DNA of 64,000 nucleotides from Lacipirellula parvula (GTDB lineage: Bacteria; Planctomycetota; Planctomycetia; Pirellulales; Lacipirellulaceae): contig NZ_AP021861.1 of the NCBI RefSeq assembly GCF_009177095.1, positions 4,012,501 to 4,076,500 of the forward strand, given 5' to 3'. The notes below the pieces were generated by a model. The model was not told the origin of the DNA, did not search any database, and saw nothing but the letters and a program-made list of their open reading frames with translations. Positions within the stretch are counted from its first letter, which is position 1. Every line of letters starts with the position of its first letter. Shown piece after piece: positions 45,753 through 55,004 of this stretch. A program made the translations under genes and the position numbers.

Positions 45753-46673
45753 TCACTTGGGGAGCCGTTCAAAGCGGCGCAGGACGTTGTCGAGCGATTG
45801 ATCGAGCGCCGACGCGAGATCTGGCGGCAGTTCCCAGACGGGCGAGCCGTCGCTGGCGTCGACAAAGCCTCCCCACTGCAGGCGGATCGGCCAGGCGGCG
45901 AGTTCGGCGGTTTGGTTGATGCGCTGCATCACGCGCAAGGCCCAAAAGGAACCCCAATGGTCTCGAAAGGCGAGCCAGCGGGCCGCCTGCGCCTCGTGCG
46001 GCGCTGAGCAGCGCGGACGACGGGCAATTTCTCCGGCGAGCCATGCGGCGTGGAACAATGCGAGAGCGATGGCGACGCTCGTCGCGGCGTCGAGTTGCTG
46101 GAACTGGTTCGTCGTCTGGCTGAAGAGGACGATCTGCCCGGCGGCGACGAGGAACGCCGAGAGGGCGAAGCGGGTCGGCAGGTAATTCAGCAGCCCCATC
46201 GCGGCGAGTCCCCACAGAAGGAGTCGCCAGGCGCCGAATAGTTCGAGCCGATGGCCGGTTGGCGCCGCGAGGGCTTGGCCTGCGGGGGCGAGCAGGACTA
46301 GCCACAAGGCGACGACGACCCATTGCCAACCGCGGTCTTGGGGCCGTTTGGCGCCTAGGACGGCGATGAGCGGGCAGAAGCTTCCGACGGCGGCCGCGTA
46401 CCGCCACAGGGAACCGCCGAGCGAGGCGGGGGCGAGGCGCCCCGTGGCCACGGCGGCTTCGACTGCGGCGAGCGCAAGGGCGGCGGCAATCCACCAGAGG
46501 GTAGGGGCCGTGAGGGTTGTGCCGCGGACGCGGCGGAGGAGTGCGACGCCGGCAAGCGCGAGGGCGACGGCGAGTGCGGAGGCGAGCCACCCTGGAGAAC
46601 CATCGAGCGTGGCGGCGGCAATCAGCGTCACTTGCGGCGGCTTCTTAGGGCTTGCTGGCGGGGCAACGCGCAA
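45753..46673 (-). CDS. polytopic membrane protein, function unknown
   Basis: 306 residues with about seven hydrophobic segments (for example GWLASALAVALALAGVALL, WWIAAALALAAVEAAVA, WVVVALWLVLLAPAGQALA). Arg-rich loops and a soluble C-terminus with FRDHWGSFWALRVMQRINQT follow. No transport or enzyme motif is visible. It is convergent with the vWA gene. Confidence 0.7.
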   Translation of the reverse strand: MRVAPPASPKKPPQVTLIAAATLDGSPGWLASALAVALALAGVALLRRVRGTTLTAPTLWWIAAALALAAVEAAVATGRLAPASLGGSLWRYAAAVGSFCPLIAVLGAKRPQDRGWQWVVVALWLVLLAPAGQALAAPTGHRLELFGAWRLLLWGLAAMGLLNYLPTRFALSAFLVAAGQIVLFSQTTNQFQQLDAATSVAIALALFHAAWLAGEIARRPRCSAPHEAQAARWLAFRDHWGSFWALRVMQRINQTAELAAWPIRLQWGGFVDASDGSPVWELPPDLASALDQSLDNVLRRFERLPK

Positions 46674-47040
46674 TTTGCGTGGTGAGCGAAATCGGCGTCG
46701 GAGACGACTCCCACAATCCTAGTGGGCTCGCACCTTACTGGACGAGCCGCAAATCGCGGGGATTTTGGCCTCGGTCCGATTGTAGCGGTCGGGCAGAGCT
46801 GAAAGCATCGGCAAACTTGCCGGTTCAAGTTGCCGGCGCCGCTGGCGTAACGCATGATTCGGCAGCGAAAGATCACCGACGAATCGCCCCCAGCGACGCG
46901 GAATCTTGTTCGCTGTGACCGCACATTTGAATGCTTCGGACGCGACGGCGCCAACTGGGGAGTGAGGCGTAGCCGCGGTCGGGGCAAAAGCGAGGGTGGG
47001 CGGGGCTCGGCAACGAGCCTCGCCCGCTCTTTTTGCGTTT

Positions 47041-47127
47041 CTAGCCCGGGCTTCGCCCGGGGGTGGCAGTCCGCGCGACGACGCCAATCGGAATGGTTGC
47101 CGGCCCCCGGGCGGAGCCCGGGGCTAG
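47041..47127. repeat. CCCCGGGC-type inverted repeat
   Basis: Left arm 47041-47063 and right arm 47104-47127, differing by one base. Fourth family member in this window apart from 4797, 10464 and 56398. Confidence 0.85.
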
Positions 47128-47351
47128 ATCAAGGCGGCGATCAGCTGTCAGCCGAACGCTGGCGGTGAAGGCGTCGATTGGCGGCTTACAATCGTTACGA
47201 CGTAGCGGTCGTGAATCTCTCCCCTAGCCCGTCTCTTCGCGGGAGGGGAATCTTTCGCCAGAATCGGCTTCAGGCGATCTACCGGCTTCGCCGATACATT
47301 CAGTATCAAGAGACGGGAGGGCGAAACACTAGTTGTGTTTTGCTTCAGGAT

Positions 47352-47393
47352 AAAGGTAGCGGCAAGTCGACGGATCGACTTGCCGCTACCTTT
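47352..47393. terminator. 19-base perfect stem hairpin with T-run
   Basis: Arms 47352-47370 and 47375-47393 pair perfectly around the loop CGGA. On the plus strand TTTTTT follows the stem; read leftward there is only TTT. It lies 45 bases beyond the stop of the TPR protein gene (leftward), so it probably ends that transcript and may block rightward read-through. Confidence 0.7.
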
Positions 47394-47437
47394 TTTCATT
47401 GTGCTCAGGTTACGCCGCTCAATCAACGGCGGCAAGC

Positions 47438-49012
47438 TTACTTAGGGGCGCTGGGCGTTGCCACGGGCAACGTCGTTCCCGTCCCGGCCGCGGGAGCGGC
47501 AGCCGGCGCCGTACCGCCGGCTGCGGGCGTCGCGGCGCCTGGAGCTCCAGCAGCCGGCAACGTGCCGCCGAGTTCTTTGACGAGCGCTTCGGCTTCTTTG
47601 CGGTACATAAACATGCCGTTGCCCGCTTGTTCCAGGACCTGCTCAAGCGCCTTCAGCGCGTTGTCCTTCTGGCCCTTCTGTACCAGGATCTTGGCGACGA
47701 GGTAGGCCGAATCGGCGTTGAGCTGACCGCCTTGCACCGCCTTTTGCAGGAACTGGTCGGCGTCGGCCGAGCGGCCGAGCTTCTGTAGGATCCACGCGAG
47801 CGTGATGTTCGCTTGCGAGTTGTTGCCGAAGCGTTCGGCGTTCATCTGAGCGTAGCGCAGAGCCTTCTCTTGCTGAGCGAGGTTCGGGCTTTCCGACAGG
47901 ATGAGCGCGAGGAGGTTGATCGCACCGGCGTTCGACGGGTTGATGCTAAGGACTTGCGTGAGGGCCTCTTCGGCGCCGGCGGCGTCGTTGCGCATCTTGG
48001 CGACGAGGCCGTCGAGCATCAACGCGTTTTCCGACGTCGGGGCGTTCTTGCGCATTTCCTCGGCAACGACTTGCGCCTTGTCGAGTTGATCTTGCTGGAT
48101 CAACCATTCGGCGTAGGCGCGGGCCGTGGCTTCGTTCTTGCCATCTTCCTTAAAAGCTTGCTCGAACGCCTTACGAGCTTCGTCGATCTTGTTGTCTTGG
48201 GTGAAGAGCTGACCGAGGACGATGTACGGGTGGCTCGACTGTGTGTTGAGTTCACGGGCCTTCTTGAATTCGTTGAAGGCGTCGGCCGGCTTCTTTAGGC
48301 GGAACATCGTTTCGCCGAGGCGGGTGTGAGCGGCAGCGCTATCGGGATCGAGCTCGACCCACTTCACGAGGAGCGCGTTGGCCGGCTCCCACTGCTGACG
48401 GCGTTGGTGCACCGCGGCGAGTCCGGCTAGCACGCGGATTTGGAAGTTCTGCTGACGCTTCGCGTTGTCGCTGAACTTGTCGACAAGCGACTTCGCCTTC
48501 TCGAACAGGGCATGCGACTCGGTCGTGCGGCCTTCGGCAAACGCGAGGTCGGCAAGCAGCAGGTAGGCTTCCGGGTCGTCGGGGTAGTTGGTGACGGTCG
48601 ATTCAAGGGCGGCGCGGGCTTGTTCGCCGTTGCGAGCAAACACGAACAACTTCGCCAGCATCAGGTCGACCGGGGGCAGCTTCGGGTACTTTTGCTTCGC
48701 GAGCTCAAGATATTCCTTGGCGCCTTTGACGTCGCCGTTTTTGAACCGTTGCAGCGCGCTGTCGATTTCTGGGTAAGACTGGTTGGAGAGCGAAACCGAA
48801 TCGCCGATCAGGTTCTCGACGGTGAAGGGATCTTGCGGAGCGGCAACGCCGCCAGGAGCGGCAGCCGGGGCGCCAGGAGCGCCGGCGGCCGGAGCCGCGG
48901 GCGTGGTTGCCTGGGCGTGAGCGTCCCCTGGCTGAATGCCGATCACCGCGGCGACCAGAGCGGCGGAGCTCAGGCCAAGAGCGCCGCGAAACGTGCGCGA
49001 AGTCATGATCAA
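47438..49012 (-). CDS. exported TPR-repeat protein
   Basis: 524 residues. A signal peptide (about 1-34) is followed by an Ala/Pro/Gly-rich linker (about 35-57). From about 75 to 480, around eleven tetratricopeptide repeats can be traced, for example YLLLADLAFAEGRTTESHAL and HTRLGETMFRLKKPADAFNE. The C-terminus is again Ala/Pro/Gly-rich and low-complexity. The protein is likely a periplasmic scaffold. No operon partner is near. Confidence 0.85.
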   Translation of the reverse strand: MIMTSRTFRGALGLSSAALVAAVIGIQPGDAHAQATTPAAPAAGAPGAPAAAPGGVAAPQDPFTVENLIGDSVSLSNQSYPEIDSALQRFKNGDVKGAKEYLELAKQKYPKLPPVDLMLAKLFVFARNGEQARAALESTVTNYPDDPEAYLLLADLAFAEGRTTESHALFEKAKSLVDKFSDNAKRQQNFQIRVLAGLAAVHQRRQQWEPANALLVKWVELDPDSAAAHTRLGETMFRLKKPADAFNEFKKARELNTQSSHPYIVLGQLFTQDNKIDEARKAFEQAFKEDGKNEATARAYAEWLIQQDQLDKAQVVAEEMRKNAPTSENALMLDGLVAKMRNDAAGAEEALTQVLSINPSNAGAINLLALILSESPNLAQQEKALRYAQMNAERFGNNSQANITLAWILQKLGRSADADQFLQKAVQGGQLNADSAYLVAKILVQKGQKDNALKALEQVLEQAGNGMFMYRKEAEALVKELGGTLPAAGAPGAATPAAGGTAPAAAPAAGTGTTLPVATPSAPK

Positions 49013-49378
49013 CCTTTCTGAGTAGTTGCCCTCCGACGCGCGGTCATCGCGCGTCGAAGTTTGAATTGTTGTGCTTTGCCTGGGCAGGGAGGGACGCCGC
49101 TGACGGCGCTTCCCAGCATTCTAGACGAAGTCGACGGGTCGGCGACACTAGATTCTAGGGACTCCGGGCTCCGGGACCATGGGTGAGGGACGAGTTGCAG
49201 AACTGTAGCGATCGTACTGATTGGGCGACTTTCCGCGGGAGTCGCGGGGCCAGCCGTGACGGGAGCTCGGCGGGGCTTTGAGAGGTCGTCAGGAAACGAA
49301 GCCAAGCGGCGGCGGAGGTCGCTTGCTCGACTCTGCGGGCCCCTCCGCCTATATTGAGGTTCTTCCAGGCGGTCTGCG
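49013..49378. other. intergenic region, no gene seen
   Basis: Divergent spacer between the TPR gene and the ABC permease gene. A hairpin of the GGGACGCCGC...GGCGCTTCCC type lies near 49085-49118; otherwise nothing stands out. Confidence 0.45.
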
Positions 49379-51241
49379 GTGCGTTCTAGAGGACTGGAAC
49401 GCAGCTCGCCCGCCGTCTCTGTCGCTTCCGCGAAGGAACCTCAAGCTTTGTTGGTCGGGCCCGTCTTTACCCGAGAGTTGGCGACGGCCCCGCGGTCTTG
49501 GCGGCTCTACCTCTCGCGAGCCATCTATATCGCCGCCCTCTTTGGGCTGGTTTGTACGGCGTGGCTGATCCTGTTCGGGTCGCAGCCGGTTCGAACGCTC
49601 GGCGATTTGTCTCGCTTCGGCGCCGCCGTGTTCGCCCTGTTGGCGCCGGTGCAGCTCGCGATGGCGATTGGCTTCTCGGCGCTGCTCACGGCGGCGGCGG
49701 TCGCCCAGGAAAAAGATCGTCGTACGCTCGACCTGCTGCTGATGACGCGGATGACCAACTCGGAATTGGTCGTGGGCAAGCTGCTGGCGAGCATGCTGAC
49801 GGTGCTCGTGCTGATTCTTGCCGCCGTACCGTTGTTTATGCTGCTCGCGTTGTTGGGAGGCGTGTCGCACGCGCAGATCTTGCGCGTGATGGGCGTGACG
49901 CTCGCCGCCGCCGCAGCCGCGGGAAGTCTCGGTTCGACGATCGCGCTGTGGCGTGAGAAAACGTTCCAAACCCTCGCGATGACGGCGCTCGCGCTGATGT
50001 TGTGGCTGCTGGCGGGCGAGGGAATCGCGGCCATGGCGAGCGACGAGCCGCTGGCGCTCGGCGTTGATGCATCGCACTGGGCGATCGCCGTCAGTCCGTT
50101 GCGGGCGATCTTCGCGGCGGCGGCGCCGCGGACGGAGTTTACGCCGATGTTCGCCGACGCGCCGTGGCTGGGGGCGTCGTCCGATGTGTTCACGATCGCC
50201 GCTGCGGGGATGGCGCTCGCGCTCAACCTGCTGGCGATTCTGCTGGTGCGGGTTTGGAATCCGACGCGCGAAGCGCGTCCGCAAACGGCCGACGAAACGC
50301 ACAACGAAATCGACGAGTCGGCCGCGCCGCGCGACGTGCATGCCGCGCCTGGGCGGACGAAGGAAGTGTGGGACAACCCGATTTTGTGGCGGGAGGTCTG
50401 CACCTGGGCCTACGGCAAGAAGGTCGTCGTCGTGCGGCTCGCGTACCTCGCCATCTTCGCGGCGTGCGCTTGGGGCGTGTACGGCATTTTGAAAACAGAG
50501 CCCGTGAACGCCGCCGGCGGCGCGATGCCCGACGCTTCACGGCCGCTCGTGCCGCTACTGGTGCTCGGCCTTGTGCTGGTCAACGCGCTGGCAGTGACGT
50601 CGATCACCAACGAGCGCGACTCGGGGGCGCTCGACCTGCTGTTGGTGACCGACCTCACGCCGAAGGAAATCATCTTCGGCAAGTTGTGGGGCGTGCTGTT
50701 CAACGCGAAAGAGATGATCGTGCTGCCGGCGCTATTGTGCGTCGTCTGCTGGTGGTACGAACGGATTTCGACCGAGAACCTGCTGTTCATGCTGGGCAGC
50801 CTGGCGGTGCTCAACGCGTTTGTCGCCATGCTGGGCGTGCACTCGGGGATGACTTATCCGAACTCGCGGTCGGCCGTCGGGGTGAGCATCGGCACGCTGT
50901 TGTTCTTGCTGCTGGGCGTCGCGGTGTGCATGCGGATGATGGTGGCGTTCCAGGCGAACTTTGAGAATCAGCTGCTGTCGTTTGTGGCATTCATGCTCGG
51001 CGGCGGGGCGGGGTTGTTCTTCGCGCTGGGGCGGCGGAATCCGTCGCCGGCGATTTGGTGGGCGTCGATGCTCGCGCCGTTCGCGACGTTTTACGTGATC
51101 TCGACGTTCTTACAGCTGAGCTACGGCGCTGCGGCGCTCGTGACCATTTTGATGTACGGCTTCGCGACCGCGACGCTGCTGATTCCCGCCATCTTTGAAT
51201 TCGACGTCGCCACCGGGCGAACTACGGCGCGAGATATTTAG
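49379..51241 (+). CDS. ABC-2-type transporter permease, two-half fusion
   Basis: 620 residues starting at a GTG; a later start near residue 25 is possible since family similarity begins at LLVGPVFTREL. Each half (about 25-290 and 330-615) begins with a REL/REV-type amphipathic segment (FTRELATAPRSW; LWREVCTWAYGKK) and contains an EKDRRTLDLLLMTRM or ERDSGALDLLLVTDL motif, typical of ABC-2 permeases. The two halves look like an internal duplication. No ATP-binding gene is adjacent, so the ATPase must be encoded elsewhere. Substrate unknown. Confidence 0.82.
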   Translation: MRSRGLERSSPAVSVASAKEPQALLVGPVFTRELATAPRSWRLYLSRAIYIAALFGLVCTAWLILFGSQPVRTLGDLSRFGAAVFALLAPVQLAMAIGFSALLTAAAVAQEKDRRTLDLLLMTRMTNSELVVGKLLASMLTVLVLILAAVPLFMLLALLGGVSHAQILRVMGVTLAAAAAAGSLGSTIALWREKTFQTLAMTALALMLWLLAGEGIAAMASDEPLALGVDASHWAIAVSPLRAIFAAAAPRTEFTPMFADAPWLGASSDVFTIAAAGMALALNLLAILLVRVWNPTREARPQTADETHNEIDESAAPRDVHAAPGRTKEVWDNPILWREVCTWAYGKKVVVVRLAYLAIFAACAWGVYGILKTEPVNAAGGAMPDASRPLVPLLVLGLVLVNALAVTSITNERDSGALDLLLVTDLTPKEIIFGKLWGVLFNAKEMIVLPALLCVVCWWYERISTENLLFMLGSLAVLNAFVAMLGVHSGMTYPNSRSAVGVSIGTLLFLLLGVAVCMRMMVAFQANFENQLLSFVAFMLGGGAGLFFALGRRNPSPAIWWASMLAPFATFYVISTFLQLSYGAAALVTILMYGFATATLLIPAIFEFDVATGRTTARDI

Positions 51242-51268
51242 CTGCCCGCTCACGCGGCATGGCGCGCT

Positions 51269-52528
51269 ATGATCCAAGAATTCGGCTTCCACTTTATCGC
51301 GATGCTCGTGCTGACGGCCCTCTCGGCCTTCTGCTCCTGCTCGGAGGCCGCCATCTTCTCGCTGCAGCCCGACGACCGTCGGAGGCTGCAAAAGGGAAAC
51401 GCGGCGCAGCGAACTGCGGTGGAGCTACTCGGCCGGCCTGATCGGCTGCTGACGGCGATCTTGTTTTGGAATCTGCTGTTCAGCTTTGGATTCTTCGTTG
51501 TCGGCGCCGACGTCGAGCATCGCCTCAGCGCGAGCAACCGCACGACGGAAAATAGCGTGCTGATGGTCGGATCGTTGCTCGCGATGATCGTCTTCGGCGA
51601 AATGCTTCCGAAGACGATCGGCGTCCAGCAGCCGCGCGTCTTCGCGAGCCTGTGCAGTTTGCCGCTCGCGGCGATGGTCCGCGTCATCGACCCGATGATG
51701 CCGGTCTTCGCCGCCGCGAACAACCTGCTGCAGCGGGTGTTTCTGCCGAACTTCGAGCGCGAGCCGTATCTTGAAATCAGCGATCTGGAGCGTGCGATCG
51801 AACTGTCGACGAGCGACGCGCAGTTGGCGGCGCTCGAGCAATCGGCGCTGCGCAACATCGTGCTCCTCTCGGAACTACCGGCCGAGGAACTGATGCGGCC
51901 GCGGAATCAGTATCAGTCTTACGCGGCGCCGGTGCACTTGGAGCATTTGCAGGGCGAACTGCCGCCGGCGGGCTACTTGCTGATTACCGAGGATGAAAGC
52001 GACGACGTCACGGCGGCGATTCCGCTGAAGCAACTCTCGACGATCCCGCGGCATCACCTCGAAAAGTTCGCCCAACCGGTCGTCTACGTGCCATGGTGCG
52101 CGACGGTCGCGGCGATTCTGGATGAACTGCGTCGGCAGCAGCGCGACGTCGCCGTCGTCGTCAACGAGTATGGCGAAACGATTGGCATCGTCACGATCGA
52201 AGACGTGCTGGAAACGATCTTTGAAGAGCAGTCGAGCCGCAGCGCGCGGTTGCTGGCGACTTCTTCGATCGTGCCGGTGGCGCCCGATCGCTGGCACGTG
52301 ACCGGCATGACGAACCTGCGGCGGTTGAGTCGCCACTTTGACGTGCCGCTGGAGGCGAGCCGCAGCGTGACGGTGGCGGGCGTCATGCAGGAGGAGTTGC
52401 AGCGCATTCCGGTGGAAGGGGACGAGCTCGTGTGGAGCGGGTTCCACTTTCGCGTCCTCGAAGCGGGCGACGCCGGCGATGTGAAGATCGAACTGCAAAT
52501 CCCGCCAGCTGGAGGGCCGTTGCCATGA
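51269..52528 (+). CDS. CNNM/CorC-family membrane protein with CBS and CorC_HlyC domains
   Basis: 419 residues. The DUF21 (CNNM) membrane part (about 1-150) has AFCSCSEAAIFSL and MIVFGEMLPKTIGV. A CBS pair follows (about 200-330; DVAVVVNEYGETIGIVTIED), then the C-terminal CorC/HlyC domain (about 330-415). Members move Mg/Co or act as ion-related gates, in accordance with published work on CorC. Its stop overlaps the start of the next gene as ATGA, so the two are coupled. Confidence 0.9.
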   Translation: MIQEFGFHFIAMLVLTALSAFCSCSEAAIFSLQPDDRRRLQKGNAAQRTAVELLGRPDRLLTAILFWNLLFSFGFFVVGADVEHRLSASNRTTENSVLMVGSLLAMIVFGEMLPKTIGVQQPRVFASLCSLPLAAMVRVIDPMMPVFAAANNLLQRVFLPNFEREPYLEISDLERAIELSTSDAQLAALEQSALRNIVLLSELPAEELMRPRNQYQSYAAPVHLEHLQGELPPAGYLLITEDESDDVTAAIPLKQLSTIPRHHLEKFAQPVVYVPWCATVAAILDELRRQQRDVAVVVNEYGETIGIVTIEDVLETIFEEQSSRSARLLATSSIVPVAPDRWHVTGMTNLRRLSRHFDVPLEASRSVTVAGVMQEELQRIPVEGDELVWSGFHFRVLEAGDAGDVKIELQIPPAGGPLP

Positions 52529-53490
52529 TCGCAGCCCTCGCGCTGTTCGTCGCCGCGCTGGCGATGAACGCCTTTTTTAGCGGCACGGAAACAGGCTTTT
52601 TTCGCCTCAGCCGACTGCGGCTGGTGATGGAAGGCGTTGCCGGCGACCGGATGTCGCGGATTCTGTTGTGGTTCGCGAATCAGCCGTCGATCTTCGTCGC
52701 AACGGCGCTCGTCGGCAACAACCTGGCGAACGACCTCACCTCGCAAGCGGTGATCCTGGCGACGACGTCGTTATGGCCCGCAGGCGGAATCTTGGCGAAG
52801 CTGCTGCCGCCGCTCATCGTGACGCCGTTCATGTTCATCTGCGGCGACTTGCTGCCGAAGAACGTCTTTTTTAACGCACCGAATCGCTTGATGCGACGCT
52901 CGACGCCGCTGGTGGTCGTCGCCGCGGTGATCTTCGCGCCGATCACTTTCGTGCTGTGGCTGCTGAGCCTTGTGCTGCAGTTGTTCACGAGCGAACGGCC
53001 GGAAGAACTGCGGCTGTCGCTCGCGCGGCGCGAGCTGACGGCGATGCTCGTCGAAGGGCACGAAGCGGGGCTGCTGCGACCGGTGCAGCGGACGCTGGCC
53101 CAAGCGATGCTGGCGGTCGCGGCGCAGCCGGTGAAGAACTACGCCACGCCAGTGAGCCGCATGGTGCGGGTGACGACGACGATGAGCCGCAGCGAGATGC
53201 TACGCTTGGCTCAGCGCTACAACCGCACATTGCTGCCGGTGGAAGACTTTCACCAGAAGCGACGGCTGATCGGCTTCATTCGCACGATCGATCTGTTTCT
53301 CGATGCGCCGGCGAGCGAACTGCATCCGGAGCCGTTCGTCGAGCTCAACGAGAACGAAACATTTTTGTCGGCGCTCGGGAAGTTGAGCGTGGCCGAGGAT
53401 GCGCTCGGTCACGTGACCGGCGCTGGCGGCAAGACGGTCGGGTTTGTGACCGGTCGCGAGCTGCGGCAGGCGATGCTGCGCGAGCAATGA
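52525..53490 (+). CDS. second CNNM-type membrane protein, lacking the CorC_HlyC domain
   Basis: 321 residues starting at 52525, overlapping the previous stop. DUF21 part (about 1-165) with AFFSGTETGFFRLSRLRLV and CGDLLPKNVFFN. The following region is a shortened CBS-like pair (about 200-320; LIGFIRTIDLFL), and the C-terminal CorC domain is absent. Together with the first gene this looks like a heteromeric pair formed by duplication. Confidence 0.85.
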   Translation: MIAALALFVAALAMNAFFSGTETGFFRLSRLRLVMEGVAGDRMSRILLWFANQPSIFVATALVGNNLANDLTSQAVILATTSLWPAGGILAKLLPPLIVTPFMFICGDLLPKNVFFNAPNRLMRRSTPLVVVAAVIFAPITFVLWLLSLVLQLFTSERPEELRLSLARRELTAMLVEGHEAGLLRPVQRTLAQAMLAVAAQPVKNYATPVSRMVRVTTTMSRSEMLRLAQRYNRTLLPVEDFHQKRRLIGFIRTIDLFLDAPASELHPEPFVELNENETFLSALGKLSVAEDALGHVTGAGGKTVGFVTGRELRQAMLREQ

Positions 53491-53512
53491 TCTCGCCCCT
53501 ACATCCCTCTGG

Positions 53513-53609
53513 CTCCCTCCCCCTTGAGGGGAGGGCTGGGGAGGGGGTAACGAATCCTGGTACCCGCTTCAGTCACCCCTCCCTAACCCTCCCCCTCAAG
53601 GGGAGGGGA
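53513..53609. repeat. CCCTCCCC inverted repeat between convergent genes
   Basis: Left arm around 53513-53548 (CCTCCCCCTTGAGGGGAGGG, with further G-rich extension) and right arm around 53576-53609 (CCCTCCCCCTCAAGGGGAGG) are inverted copies. Each arm is itself nearly palindromic. It separates the CNNM gene from the leftward small ORF and likely forms a two-way transcription end. Confidence 0.75.
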
Positions 53610-53630
53610 CCTCAGGGGTGGTCTTATGCG

Positions 53631-53867
53631 TTAGCGCGAGTAGCCGAGCGACTTGAAGATCGACAGCATCTCTTCGAAGTTGATGAACCGCCGGCGGTGA
53701 CTCAGCTTGTAGGTGTCGATCGCGCGAGCCAGCTCGGCGGCGTCGGGCGACAGCTCGGTGTAGCTATTGGAGAATTGCCGGCGCTCGCGTCCTGGGCCAT
53801 CGGCTTCCGAGAGCGGATTGCGACGGTCGATGAATGCCGGTTGCTCGGTGACCAAGGTGCTCGACAT
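53631..53867 (-). CDS. small hypothetical protein, conserved-looking
   Basis: 78 residues; the ATG follows a CCGGAG site. The C-terminal 45 residues (LSPDAAELARAIDTYKLSHR, then FINFEEMLSIFKSLGYSR) are a compact helical unit with the look of a conserved planctomycete family, while the N-terminus is variable. It could be a small DNA- or protein-binding protein, but nothing shows which. Not part of an operon. Confidence 0.65.
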   Translation of the reverse strand: MSSTLVTEQPAFIDRRNPLSEADGPGRERRQFSNSYTELSPDAAELARAIDTYKLSHRRRFINFEEMLSIFKSLGYSR

Positions 53868-54053
53868 GACGGAACTCCGGTAGGGGAGGGGGTTGGCGGG
53901 CGACGGCCGTCGCCCAGGCGGGAGGAAGCCGCCGCAGCGAACTTCCGCGTAAATTTACCTCACATGGTGCGCGCCGCGGCTGGCCGAGGGTTTCGGCCGG
54001 GGATTCCGCATAGCCGGCGGGCGGTCGGCGCCGGTCGTACCGGTTGTGCGGGG

Positions 54054-55004
54054 CTAGCGGCGAATCGGCACGTCCACGCCGGGTACGCCCGCGCCCTCGA
54101 GCTGGGCCAGGAGCGCCTTGCTTTCCGGGTGTTCGGCGTTGAGCGCGAGCGCTTGCCGGACGGTTGTCGTCGCTTCGCCAGCGCGGCCGGCGTTGCTTTG
54201 CGCTAACGCCAGTTGGTAGAGAAGTTCCGGCGGCGGATTACCCTTCTGGCTGGCCGCGTAGAGATTCGAAACCGCCTCGTCGGGCCGGCCAACCGTACCG
54301 TAGGCCATCCCGGCAAGCCACAAGGCTTCCCGCGGCTCTTCGCCGGGGGGAGCAGCTTCGAACAAGTGGTGCAGCGTCGTCAGACAACGCTGCGGATGAC
54401 CGGTCTGGTACTGTAGCTCGGCAGTAATCTGTAGCACGTTGCCGTTGTTGGGAGCGTAACGCAACGCCTGATGCATGTCAGCGAGCGCCTGATCGAACTC
54501 GCCGCGATGGCGATAGACGCGGCCGCGGAGTTCCCAGGCGCCAGCGAGCGTCGGGTCGAGCGCGATCGCTTCTTCAGCCTTGATCAACGCGCGATCCGCA
54601 AAGCCGAGACCGAGGAGCATTTCGCCGCAGCGGACGACCGTCGGAGCATGTTGCGAATCGAGGCCGACGGCGGCCTGCATTTGGATCGCCGCCTCTTCGC
54701 GTTCGCCCTTCTTCCACAGTATTTCCGAGTACTGGCGGCGAGCGTCGATGTCGCGGGGGCTGGCGGCGACGGCGTGCTCCAGCAGGCTGATGGCTTTCTC
54801 GGTGTCGCCCTGCTCGGCGGCGGCGACCGCGTCGACAGATAGCTGGCGGCAGGTCGCGACTGAATCGGGGACGATCTTCTGGCGGCCTCGCCACGACGCA
54901 CACCCCGCGGAAGTTGCGAACAATCCCCAACCAACGCACCCGATGGCAGCCCACCGAGTCGTCTGTCGCGAGATTTGCTCGAACCGTCGGGGGTTGGGTT
55001 TCAT
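54054..55004 (-). CDS. TPR lipoprotein at the end of the flagellar operon
   Basis: 316 residues from the ATG at 55004, which overlaps the fliN stop (TGATG). A signal peptide with lipobox TSAGC (about residue 35) makes it a lipoprotein; about six TPR units follow, e.g. AISLLEHAVAASPRDIDARR and AWELRGRVYRHRGEFDQALA. The overlap with fliN shows co-translation with the flagellar genes, so a role as a flagellum-associated envelope protein or an assembly factor is possible (inference). Confidence 0.82.
   Translation of the reverse strand: MKPNPRRFEQISRQTTRWAAIGCVGWGLFATSAGCASWRGRQKIVPDSVATCRQLSVDAVAAAEQGDTEKAISLLEHAVAASPRDIDARRQYSEILWKKGEREEAAIQMQAAVGLDSQHAPTVVRCGEMLLGLGFADRALIKAEEAIALDPTLAGAWELRGRVYRHRGEFDQALADMHQALRYAPNNGNVLQITAELQYQTGHPQRCLTTLHHLFEAAPPGEEPREALWLAGMAYGTVGRPDEAVSNLYAASQKGNPPPELLYQLALAQSNAGRAGEATTTVRQALALNAEHPESKALLAQLEGAGVPGVDVPIRR

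Larger units (their letters stand above)
46674..47437. other. repeat-bearing intergenic region
   Basis: Contains a CCCCGGGC-type inverted repeat (47041-47127), a hairpin near 47220-47250 (CCCCTAGCCCGTCTC...GGGAGGGG) and the 19-base-stem hairpin at 47352-47393. Reading frames across it are repeat-derived. Confidence 0.55.
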
